Assembly (NCBI RefSeq): GCF_037392515.1
Contig: NC_090290.1
Location: forward strand, 1,913,478-1,977,477
Direction of reading: 5' to 3'
From: Haliotis asinina
Lineage: Eukaryota > Mollusca > Gastropoda > Lepetellida > Haliotidae
Length of the DNA: 64,000 nucleotides
Position numbers and translations under genes: made by a program. The notes under the pieces were generated by a model, which saw only the letters and a list, made by a program, of their open reading frames with translations, ran no database searches and was not told the origin of the DNA. Below are positions 58,501 through 64,000 of the stretch, piece by piece. How positions within the stretch are numbered: the stretch's first letter is position 1; each line of letters starts with the position of its first letter.

Positions 58501-60466
58501 CAGAGACTCTCTCATCAGGGTAATCACAGCCACTGAGGGAATACCCTGAAAAACAATTTGTAAAATTTATGATTGTTTCAGTGCAGCACCGAGATAATGA
58601 ATGATATTCGTGTTGCTGTATATGTTATTTCCAAGTTAAAATACACCAAAGGTTCGTGTCAACATTTTCCAACTGAAGCCAGACTGTGTCCTGGAAGGGG
58701 TGAAAGTCATAACTAAAATATTATACATCCCTAATCATTTGAGTATAATATAAAAGTTACATGAATTTGATATTGTGACAGAAAACTAGTGTAACTTGTT
58801 TGAATTTGCCCATATATAAGATATGTTATTGAAAGTGGACATTTTCTGTAATAACAGATTCATGTCCATGCAGATTGGGGACAATTTTTCTGGCCGGCTA
58901 AACTGTGTGCTGATCACCTGTTCACATAGAGATTGATATGCTTCTGTCAGAAGACCATGTAGAACGAGGAGAGACTTCACCCCAGACCCATAGCGATGAC
59001 TGTGAGACTGACACGCAGCAACCAGCAGCTGACCAATGGGATGCTGAAACAGAAGATTGACTGGTTGACTGATTGATTGACTGGTTGGTTGACTGATTAA
59101 ATCGGTCAAGAAATAATGCAAGGCAGGAAGTGTGTGAAGGAATGAGTGAACGAGAGACTGACTGACAAACTGAGTGGTTGAAAGAGAAAGGGAGGTACAA
59201 ATGAGTGCGTGTGTGTGTGTGCGGGGTGAGGGTGGATATAAGTGCAGAAATGAGTGAGAGACTGACTGAGAAAGGAAACGAATGATTGGAAATGTTAGTT
59301 GGTGAGTGAACATGGTGAAGAGGTGAAAGAGTGTACTGATGTGTGGGTTGGATTGTTGTTTGAGGCACCACTCATTGATATTCCAGGTATACAGTGGCAG
59401 TCTGTGAATAATTGAGTCTGGACTAGACAATCCATTATCCAGTGATCAACGGCTTGAGCATTAATCTTTGCAGGTGGGATACGATGACATGTGTAAACCA
59501 TGTCAGTGAGCCGAACCATTAATGAGTGGATGAGTGAGTTAGTAAATGGCGAAATGAGTGAGTGGTATCTTTAGATTTATATCATGATAGATTGTACACA
59601 GTTGAGCCACGTTCAGATAAACCGTTGGGTAATTGGTTAATGTCATGACCAGTTATCTACACATCACTGAGAGAATCAGCAAGAATGTACATTCTACTCT
59701 TTTACCCTGCTTCTCAAACTTGATAAACTTATGAGTGACTTAACTTTGGTCCTGAGAACGAACTGGAAGCAGCTAGAATGAAAAATGATTAAAGCCTGCA
59801 AACAGCAATGCTAGAGGACAGCAGTCTCAAGCAGACAAACTGGTGGTTGACAGAATGAGCAACAATCTTTGTATTGATCATGAAGATCTGATATTCATTT
59901 TGCACATTTTGACCTAAATGTGGGTCCATTGTTAAATCTGTGTACTGACACATTAACAAATGTTGTCAATGATTCCAGCATGATACATACCTCTATGTCC
60001 AGTAGCTGCAGAAGTAGAGAGACATCTTTGACATACACTGTGTCACCATGTTCGCTGACAACACACTTCACACTGAAAGTACACATAACTTTGAAACTCA
60101 GAAAGTCAAAGTAAACGATAAGGAATTGCAATGCTACAAATAAAATTATTTGTATACATGTATTTGTTTCAAATGATATGCATTATTGTATGAGGTGTAA
60201 AGATTATTGAACTGATTGTTGTTTAATGCTAATAATCGAGTCTCAACCTGACAGTCCATATATCAACAGCATGAGCATCCTACTATGCAATTGGGGTGTG
60301 ATGACATGTCAGCCAAGACAGCAAGTCTAACCACCTGATCCCATTAGTTGCCTCCTCAGACAAACATGGCTTACTGAAGAACAAATCTAACTCGTGTAAA
60401 GAAAATGAATGCTGTGAAACATGCCTTACCAGTCAGAATTTCCAAAGCATGGACGAATCACAGCAG
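46033..60466 (-). CDS. BBS12: BBS12, chaperonin-like Bardet-Biedl syndrome protein (first coding exon not found)
   Basis: BBS12 belongs to the CCT-like chaperonins that, with BBS6 and BBS10, help assemble the BBSome for cilia. Exons found on the minus strand: 60430-60466, 59991-60072, 58918-59043, 56315-58545, 53885-54029, 52917-53063, 51668-51830, 49287-49405, 48737-48859, 47576-47735, 46033-46505. Phases fit throughout (1268 codons with stop). From memory of human BBS12, collinear matches include HPIGQLLVAA (SAVGQLLNEA), GLSHGCPEMMKLV (GLSHGDHSSMKLV), VGLVLVKG (VNLVLVQG), LPGGGEAEKF (LGGGAVEF), DLYRPVV (IYRPTV) and AAMDAVAMVTQTD (RALDLVLLVLQTD). Human BBS12 has about 710 residues; the excess is mostly the 743-codon exon here. 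BBS10 and MKKS fit less well. Exon 1 (about 25 residues) should lie between 60467 and 61497. Confidence 0.93.
46650..46890 (-). repeat. SINE family A with long GAGT tail
   Basis: Minus-strand copy. On the plus strand a (GAGT/GAGC)n run (about 46660-46728) is followed by the inverse of the 3' block, TTTTAAAAATATACCTGCAA, then the inverse B box GGGGAATCGAAACC and A box TAACCACTAGGCTACCCC. In BBS12 intron 11, 5' exon side at 47576. Confidence 0.88.
47576..47735 (-). CDS. BBS12: BBS12 exon 11
   Basis: TIVLCHPSSHANDIQEQEVD to GMVLPGGGEAEKFCADYLQK, carrying the chaperonin GGG motif. Acceptor TTCTGCAG, donor GTGAGT. Confidence 0.93.
48160..48250 (+). repeat. SINE family B, 3' part
   Basis: CAATCACTGTATTGTCTGGT, CTAGACTCAACTATTTAAAG and CATACAGATGGAATATAGCT match the 3' third of family B. 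Confidence 0.7.
48288..48715 (+). repeat. SINE family C, long tRNA-derived SINE
   Basis: Head GTGGTGGGCGAGCTGGTTAA and AGTGCCAGGCTAGTGATCC looks tRNA-like. The body includes GGTCAGCATTGTGTGCAAAC and CTTTCAGTGTTGTCACAACC, and the end TGTGCTATATAAACATCC is AT-rich. The same body occurs inverted at 53215-53545. Confidence 0.75.
48737..48859 (-). CDS. BBS12: BBS12 exon 10
   Basis: 41 codons, SHVCESVHVRSYFPSWCD to AKATALQ. Acceptor TTGTTTCAG, donor GTAACC. Confidence 0.85.
48915..49024. repeat. Foldback MITE-like repeat, copy 3
   Basis: AGTCTAGATTTTTGAAACTC...TAAGATAGTCCAAAG and the inverted half CTTACGACTATCTTAGTGCT...GAAAATCTAGGCTC. Confidence 0.75.
49287..49405 (-). CDS. BBS12: BBS12 exon 9
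   Basis: ELSTLRHCRQLESNN, RVFLMKFGEDGKHGWSC, DHNVGK. Donor AAA|GTGAGG at 49287 fits the next exon in phase; a stronger-looking donor at 49271 (TGG|GTGAGT) would need another acceptor. Confidence 0.8.
49500..51550 (-). mobile_element. Degraded DIRS-like retroelement in BBS12 intron 8
   Basis: Fossil. Minus strand: a gag-like region (about 51520-51070) followed by a reverse-transcriptase-like region (about 50360-50070) resembling that of the DIRS-type element at 24-29 kb. Heavily broken, without recognised terminal repeats, and clearly older than the other copy. Borders approximate. Confidence 0.55.
51668..51830 (-). CDS. BBS12: BBS12 exon 8
   Basis: 54 codons, LSVGLVLVKGLVDERVTD to ELCVYVTEA, matching human VNLVLVQGNVSERL. 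Acceptor GTGTTTCAG lies directly against the 25-bp minisatellite; donor GTAAGG was chosen by phase. Confidence 0.93.
51841..52075. repeat. 25-bp minisatellite next to the BBS12 exon 8 acceptor, part 1
   Basis: About nine units of GATACATTGTGTTGTGGGCA plus GACAG with substitutions. The array starts within about 10 bases of the exon 8 acceptor. On the minus strand it is pyrimidine-rich (CAATGTATCCTGTCTG) and grades into the acceptor tract (TGTATCCCTTGTGTTTCAG). Confidence 0.85.
52078..52537. mobile_element. Insertion splitting the 25-bp minisatellite
   Basis: The minisatellite breaks off near 52077 and resumes at about 52538. The insert begins with a foldback: GTTCACTGGTCGCGAGGGGT...CTCATTTACCC (from 52085) against GGGGTAAATGAGCCCATGGA...CCAGTGAAC (to 52194). 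TATCTTACC (about 52201) and GGTAAGATA (about 52529) are inverted near the ends of the remaining part. Probably one or two non-autonomous DNA elements. Confidence 0.6.
52538..52650. repeat. 25-bp minisatellite, part 2
   Basis: Four to five further units of the same repeat as 51841-52075 (ATGGACAGACAGGATACATT). Confidence 0.85.
52820..52916 (-). repeat. 98-bp tandem duplicate of BBS12 exon 7 end plus donor, degenerate
   Basis: A diverged copy of 52918-53015 with a 98-base period. On the minus strand it still reads VESLGHLSGLDQWLQHC and VKRLTE against VESVGHLSRQDQWLQHC and VERLTE in the exon. The donor position reads GAG|ATATAT instead of GAG|GTATGT, so it cannot act as a normal exon end. Confidence 0.88.
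52917..53063 (-). CDS. BBS12: BBS12 exon 7
   Basis: 49 codons: LLNGDLNGKFRHKGYKD (human LIEGDLTENYRHLGF) to WLQHCVERLTE. Donor GAG|GTATGT. The last part of the exon and the start of the intron are tandemly duplicated just downstream. Confidence 0.93.
53215..53545 (-). repeat. SINE family C copy
   Basis: An inverted copy of the 48288 element: GGTTTGTGACAACACTGAAA, GAGTCTGCACATAAAGCTGA and CCACCATCTGGTCATCTACG are shared. Confidence 0.7.
53885..54029 (-). CDS. BBS12: BBS12 exon 6
   Basis: 48 codons, VLNLKLLHTCAVGGTPV... to DKCWNVL, with GVVPGLVVRCD matching human CPGYITVVSVS. Acceptor GTTTGTAG, donor GTACGT. Confidence 0.9.
54571..55015. repeat. Two small foldback repeats in BBS12 intron 5
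   Basis: 54571-54680 pairs ATAACTCTCCATTCCT with AGGAATGGGGAGTTAC. 54893-55015 pairs TATAGTTGGGAAAGTAAGAC with GTCTTACTGTCCCAACCATA. Both look like MITE remains; the hAT element at 55020 was inserted at the right edge of the second. Confidence 0.6.
55020..56200 (-). mobile_element. hAT-type DNA transposon relic with TTF-type zinc finger
   Basis: Perfect 15-bp terminal inverted repeats, CAGGGCTGAACAAAT at the left (from 55019) and ATTTGTTCAGCCCTG at the right (to 56200). TAACAC flanks both sides (55014-55019 and 56201-56206), likely part of an 8-bp target duplication. Subterminal regions share ACTCGTCC / GGACGAGT motifs. At 1.2 kb it is too short for a full transposase. Confidence 0.8.
55459..55905 (-). 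pseudogene. N-terminal TTF-type zinc finger fragment of a hAT transposase-like gene
   Basis: 148 open codons. Basic N-terminus (KKYDREKRKRF), then WFKEFKWAKFSESEDELFCI with PCRKYP, GLRGKFRRETLKFHNKSRKH and CCEHEK: the Cys/His pattern of the TTF-type finger found in ZNF862/C17orf113-like, hAT-derived proteins. The catalytic core and C-terminal domain are absent, so it is a truncated or internally deleted transposon gene in a BBS12 intron, not an exon. Confidence 0.65.
56315..58545 (-). CDS. BBS12: BBS12 exon 5, enlarged central exon
   Basis: 743 codons plus two bases. Only the start (GIPSVAVITLMRESLSDSM) and end (EVADGLSHGCPEMMKLVV) align with vertebrate BBS12. Between them is an acidic, Ser/Thr-rich, probably disordered insert with recurring short motifs: FDDCFEDQ and FDSCFEDRE, and SSRHFKQ and SSRYFKT (human has HSRHFNR). 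Five TDCTTER-type 7-residue repeats are coded at 57640-57744. Acceptor TTTTCAG, donor CATGT|GTAAGT. Confidence 0.92.
57640..57744 (-). repeat. 21-bp coding tandem repeat, five copies, in BBS12 exon 5
   Basis: CTCAGTAGTGCAGTCAGTCC plus T repeated five times almost without change, coding TDCTTER in frame. Near identity implies recent, length-variable expansion. Confidence 0.95.
58918..59043 (-). CDS. BBS12: BBS12 exon 4
   Basis: 42 codons beginning HPIGQLLVAACQSH with GSGVKSLLVLHGLL, the chaperonin helix carrying the GDG-equivalent (here GSG). Donor GTGATC. Confidence 0.92.
59372..59535 (-). repeat. SINE family B copy
   Basis: ATATTCCAGGTATACAGTGG, CAGTCTGTGAATAATTGAGT and the family B body to AACCATGTCAGTGAGCCGAAC, minus orientation. 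Confidence 0.75.
59991..60072 (-). CDS. BBS12: BBS12 exon 3
   Basis: 27 codons, VKCVVSEHGDTVYVKD then VSLLLQLLDIE. Acceptor CTTTCAG, donor GTATGT. Confidence 0.88.
60205..60395 (-). repeat. SINE family B copy, 3' end decayed
   Basis: TAATAATCGAGTCTCAACCT, ATCAACAGCATGAGCATCC and CTGATCCCATTAGTTGCCTC to GCTTACTGAAGAAC, minus orientation, between BBS12 exons 2 and 3. Confidence 0.75.
60430..60466 (-). CDS. BBS12: BBS12 exon 2
   Basis: AVIRPCFGNSD, matching the FLGP region of the chaperonin N-terminus. Acceptor AATTTGCAG, donor GTAAGG. It needs one base from an upstream exon. Confidence 0.8.
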
Positions 60467-61440
60467 CTGCAAATTTAAAGATAACCGACTATGATTTTCT
60501 ACACTAACAAACAATTTATCACTAATATCAGCAAGGTACACCATGGTGAGTGAACAGTGAACAGGTCAAAATGGCCACACTGACCCTAGTCAAAATGGCC
60601 ACATAAAAAAGTCAAACTGGCCAGTAAGAGTTCCGCCCCTACCAAGATCCCAATCAAAAGCCAAAATTACAAACTGACATGCATACCTGACCCTAAATAT
60701 ACATTCGATAAAAAAGAACAAGCATAAATAAACAATCAATGAATTTATTTCAGTGTTGGAATATTACGCCGGGGAAGGTGGACATGCTATGTAAAAAGAG
60801 AGGGGTACTGACGGAACTCCGGTATGGCACATGTGAACATGTTCTAACCAAGATATACACTATTTAACATGATAATGATATTCCTAACTTTACCCTGAAT
60901 TTAGAGATTCACAGAGGAGCAAAGGCAGGTACAAGACAAGCAGTGTGGCACGAACTATTAGTTTATCTACTGCATGCATGTTGCAACGCCAAATAGACGC
61001 CAACGGAGAGAAATGAGACACCTAACCCAGTCAGTGATTGAAAAGGAAACGCTCCATTTCATTTGGAACTCATACCTAAATGAAGCGAAGCCATGTGTAT
61101 CAGTATTCGCAGACTCAATCAATATGTTGCTTTTGATTGTTTTTGAAACTGCCCCACTCAGTTCCTCTTGTTTCGGAAGCCATGTTTTGTAAACATCAAG
61201 GGAAGTAACTCTTCCTGAAAACAAAAGTTTGCTTGGAAATACTATTCGGATTCGAATCATAATGACATTTTAGAAAGTCCCAAATAAATATACTTATTCC
61301 TTTTTGCTATTTATAAAATTATTGTCAAATTATTATTGCTACAAATCTGTATGGAATATGCATCTAGTATCCTGGTATGAGAACTTTGTGTAAAATGCCC
61401 CCGGCTCAATGTTACCACTAATTTCTATTTTGTAAAGGGC
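60467..61440. other. BBS12 intron 1/5' region and shared upstream region with CDK5
   Basis: Must contain BBS12 exon 1 and its promoter, but I could not identify either. A short direct repeat GTCAAAATGGCCACA lies at about 60567-60605. Confidence 0.4.
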
Positions 61441-61497
61441 TAGTTCCGGTTTGTTGCTTCCGGAAATCTCGCGTAAGAGAGGTCGTCGTCAAATACA
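61441..61497 (+). promoter_or_regulatory. CDK5 proximal promoter/5' UTR motifs
   Basis: CTTCCGGAA at 61457-61465 is an ETS-type site and TCTCGCG at 61467-61473 matches the core of the TCTCGCGAGA element of TATA-less promoters. Both lie within 41 bases of the CDK5 ATG; no TATA box is seen. Motifs seen, function inferred. Confidence 0.45.
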
Positions 61498-61534
61498 ATG
61501 CAAAAATATGAGAAGCTCGAGAAAATTGGAGAAG
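61498..61534 (+). CDS. CDK5: CDK5 exon 1
   Basis: MQKYEKLEKIGE plus one base; donor GTTCGT, a non-consensus but valid GT donor. Confidence 0.96.
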
Positions 61535-62753
61535 GTTCGTTATCATATTTATTCAGATTGCTTCTTGAAATCAAAGACGTTTCAGTCTTTGTTGATCAGC
61601 TGATCCGGACTTTTGTGGAAGCACAAGCACCTGCTGACACCAGACGTCAAACGCGAAGTGGAAGTCGGACATTAACAGCATCTTGAAATGTTCTCTGTTG
61701 CCACTGGAAAAGATCTCTTGCTTAAAATGTGGGCAGATTGCTGCCTTCTGTCAGAATATCTACAACTTATGAATAGTGTGAAAAGTGTTTCATAAAAGAA
61801 ATCGCACTCCAAAACCTGCCTGTAGGCTGTACTTGTATGCTACGCCTCATTACGGTCGCGCCTAGTTATTGGCAAAAGCTACGCATTTTTAGCTTTTACA
61901 AAAGCATATTATACAAACCTTTATTTTTGTAATTCAGTTATCAAATAAGTGGCATAACAGTGGTATATTAATATTGGTATATTATGTTTTATGAAAAATG
62001 TGTCTTCAAAGAATATATTACACCATTTAAAACAAATAGGGGTATTCTGACTCTCCCTTGAGGTGACTGACTGTCAAATTAATTGTTAGTAATGACTAAC
62101 ATTACACACTATTTTAATGGATGGGGTTATTTTTCATACCCAGAAGAATATACATATACTCCATCAATGTTCATGGATGATGAATCTGTTGTGAGTGTGA
62201 CTCCTGTGAGTACCTTGAGGTTTTGCTTGCTGCTACTATAGCCTGTGCAGTAATGCAGCAGAAATTGGTATCATGATACATATGAAATTGTGACATGGAT
62301 ATCATGATACATATCATATATAGTGGTGATGCAGGATTTGTTTGTAAAATCCATGCAGCAATTTCCTTCTTTTCAGGAACATATGGAACAGTTTTCAAAG
62401 CAAAGAACAGAGAAACCCATGAAATAGTTGCCTTGAAGAGAGTTCGTCTTGATGATGATGATGAGGTTAGCCTCAGATCAGTTCATTGATATCACTGCAT
62501 CTCTTTAGTACACCATTGGCATCACTAATAGACTCTACATAACAACGACTCAATTCCAAAATAAATAATGGCAACCAGACCAAAAATTATGTTTAACAAA
62601 GAGTATCTAGATAAAATGAAAATAAGTACAGTTGTTTTACGATCAGTATAAGAGCTCAAGAAAATTTGGTACTTTTTTTGCACAGGGTGTTCCAAGTTCA
62701 GCTTTGCGGGAAATCTGCCTGCTGAAAGAGCTGAAGCACAAGAATATTGTGAG
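61498..62753 (+). CDS. CDK5: CDK5, exons 1-3 (gene continues beyond the window)
   Basis: Cyclin-dependent kinase 5, a Ser/Thr kinase activated by p35/p39 rather than by cyclins and active mainly in neurons. Exons 61498-61534, 62377-62465 and 62686-62753 give 64 residues identical or nearly so to vertebrate CDK5: MQKYEKLEKIGEGTYGTVFK, ALKRVRLDDDDE, then GVPSSALREICLLKELKHKN. Visible parts are the Gly-rich loop GEGTYGTV with Tyr15, the ATP-binding Lys in VALKR and the PSSALRE helix that marks CDK5. All junctions are GT-AG and in phase. The start is fixed by the invariant MQKYEKLEKIGEG. The next exon is not in the remaining 1.2 kb. Confidence 0.97.
62377..62465 (+). CDS. CDK5: CDK5 exon 2
   Basis: GTYGTVFKAKNRETHEIV then ALKRVRLDDDDE; acceptor CTTCTTTTCAG, donor GTTAGC. 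Confidence 0.97.
62686..62753 (+). CDS. CDK5: CDK5 exon 3
   Basis: GVPSSALREICLLKELKHKN, IV and two bases of Arg; acceptor TTTTGCACAG, donor GTGGGT. Confidence 0.96.
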
Positions 62754-62829
62754 GTGGGTAGATGTTAATAACAGAGTGTGTGAATTAAAACAGTCATGTA
62801 TTCTACTTTTCAAGCTTTTGACCATATGA

Positions 62830-64000
62830 TTATGACATGAAAGGATCCCTCAACTGGCAAGTGGTAAAGAAGGCACTTGCCTCTCCTCGCACACAACAAC
62901 ACAGTCAGAAGAGCTTGTCTTCATCTGACCATCCCTCCCTCTCTGCCAGCTTTTCAAATTTGAGCCTGAATGGTGCCCATGCCTCCTTCCCATCGTAGCT
63001 AAGTATATAAGTTTAAGTAAGGATGAGGTTATGCGAGGCCTTGCCTGATCCACTGGGCGAGGTCCCTGGTTCCACCGTCCCCTATGCATGCCTTGATTCA
63101 TCATCTTGGTGGTGTTGTATCCTGCGTCGGGGTTCACGCCTCTTATTTCATTGGCCAAGTTCATCCTGTAGAGGTTCTGTCATGTCCCCGAGCCTCTCAT
63201 CCTACAATGCCTGCCCTAACCTCGAATCCCGGTTGGGCATGCACACTCTTGACCCCGGTGCCACTCCTGATGGTGTGGCTGAGACCAACCTTCTAGCATT
63301 CCATTCATTTATCACTCGGCGCTGCACGTTTGCACCTGTGTGATCTGCATTGGTCTTCATGTGGACATCTTGCGACCGAGCATCCCTCCGCAGCTGTTGG
63401 TCTTGCTCTGAGGCAGAGTTGGAGTTAGGGGCGCCTGTCCAGCCTGACTATCCCCCTCACTTCAGAGTGCATTGTAATTGCTCCAGTGATATGAGCCATC
63501 CCTGGCATACACGACTCTGACAGTACCATAGAAAGGGGGTCTGGGGCTGTGTAGTCACCCTTTCCAAAGTAACTTCTGATCTTTTCTGTGACCTGGCAAT
63601 GGTTGACATATGTGCCATACTGTCCTCATTTCTAGCTAGGTTCTTTTGGTTCCATTGGGAACTCTTCTGTTCAATACCCTCCAGAATTTTCCTTTCACCA
63701 CTCTGGTATGGTCCTTACATGGTCTCTATCGTTTGTGTTGCATTCTCTTCACTTCTCTGGTTCAGTCCCTCCATGGCCTCCATCATTTTCACCGTCATCC
63801 CTTTGAGTTCTTCACATAGTACATTCGCAAACCATGTAAGGCTGCCGCCCCCCACTCTGACCTCTGCCAGGGTATAGTCCCTGCTATCAGAGCTCTTGCT
63901 TTCAGTCCCCCAGGGTAACCCATCTGGGTTAGCTACCTCTGTCCACTATGAACCCTCACCTGTTGCCCCATGCTGATGGTAGGGGGGCATGCCATTTCTC
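62830..64000 (-). other. CDK5 intron 3, probably transposon-derived
   Basis: Noticeably richer in C and T than the flanking introns. On the minus strand broken coding-like stretches rich in Gln, Lys, Glu and Met recall the coiled-coil gag of a retroelement, but no diagnostic domain is present. Treated as an unidentified, broken repeat cut by the window edge. Confidence 0.3.

Noticed and set aside
46033-60466. BBS10 or MKKS (BBS6) as identity of the chaperonin-like gene
   Set aside because: Some exons resemble BBS10, but GLSHG...MKLV, the GDL..YRH block, YRPVV and the C-terminal helix match BBS12 best and in order.

Overview
The window is animal nuclear DNA: spliced host genes in a dense background of transposable elements, with no prokaryotic features. 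A vetigastropod mollusc, probably an abalone (Haliotis) or close relative, is the best guess. This rests on many copies of tRNA-derived SINEs ending in a GGAATATTGCT...GGCGTAAAAC block followed by (CACT)n, which I associate with abalone genomes. The organism is inference; the repeats are seen directly.

Three host genes can be read exon by exon. (1) A gamma-tubulin gene (TUBG1-like) runs on the minus strand from 42128 to about 18506 in 13 coding exons. All exon phases agree and the spliced CDS adds up to 1380 nt (459 aa). (2) A BBS12 gene (chaperonin-like Bardet-Biedl protein) runs on the minus strand from before 60466 to 46033. Eleven coding exons were found; the first coding exon was not. 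Its middle exon is greatly enlarged. (3) The start of CDK5 (exons 1-3) is on the plus strand at 61498-62753, head-to-head with BBS12, and continues beyond the window. The three are neighbours, not an operon. Gamma-tubulin and BBS12 both act at centrosomes or basal bodies, but I see nothing here showing joint regulation.

Layout. 1-14176: LINEs of the I superfamily, namely a 3' fragment at the left edge, then a full-length but inactivated copy (1921-14164) with a second full-length copy (4100-10233) inserted in its ORF2. Both insertions keep target-site duplications, and the inner copy has both ORFs open. 14177-18505: no gene recognised, scattered SINE pieces. 18506-42128: gamma-tubulin, with introns carrying a broken DIRS-type element (about 24.0-29.4 kb), a smaller inverted-repeat element, and a hAT DNA transposon (31864-36289, 8-bp target duplication) that itself contains a broken Copia-like element. 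42129-46032: intergenic, SINEs and foldback repeats. 46033-60466: BBS12, with introns holding SINEs, a degraded DIRS-like piece, minisatellites and a second hAT relic. 61441-64000: CDK5 5' end and a repeat-like intron.

The most unusual feature is that tandem repeats sit exactly on exon-intron junctions. In gamma-tubulin, a 45-bp array (39241-40740) starts at the exon 2 splice donor and a 30-bp array (about 20470-20713) starts at the exon 10 donor. In both, nearly every unit repeats the last exon bases plus the AG|GT donor, so the true donor is followed by about 31 and about 8 copies of itself. BBS12 has a degenerate 98-bp duplication over the exon 7 donor and a 25-bp minisatellite flush against the exon 8 acceptor. 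A second useful observation is that the SINEs share their 3' end, tail and target-duplication length with the LINE, pointing to it as their mobilising partner.
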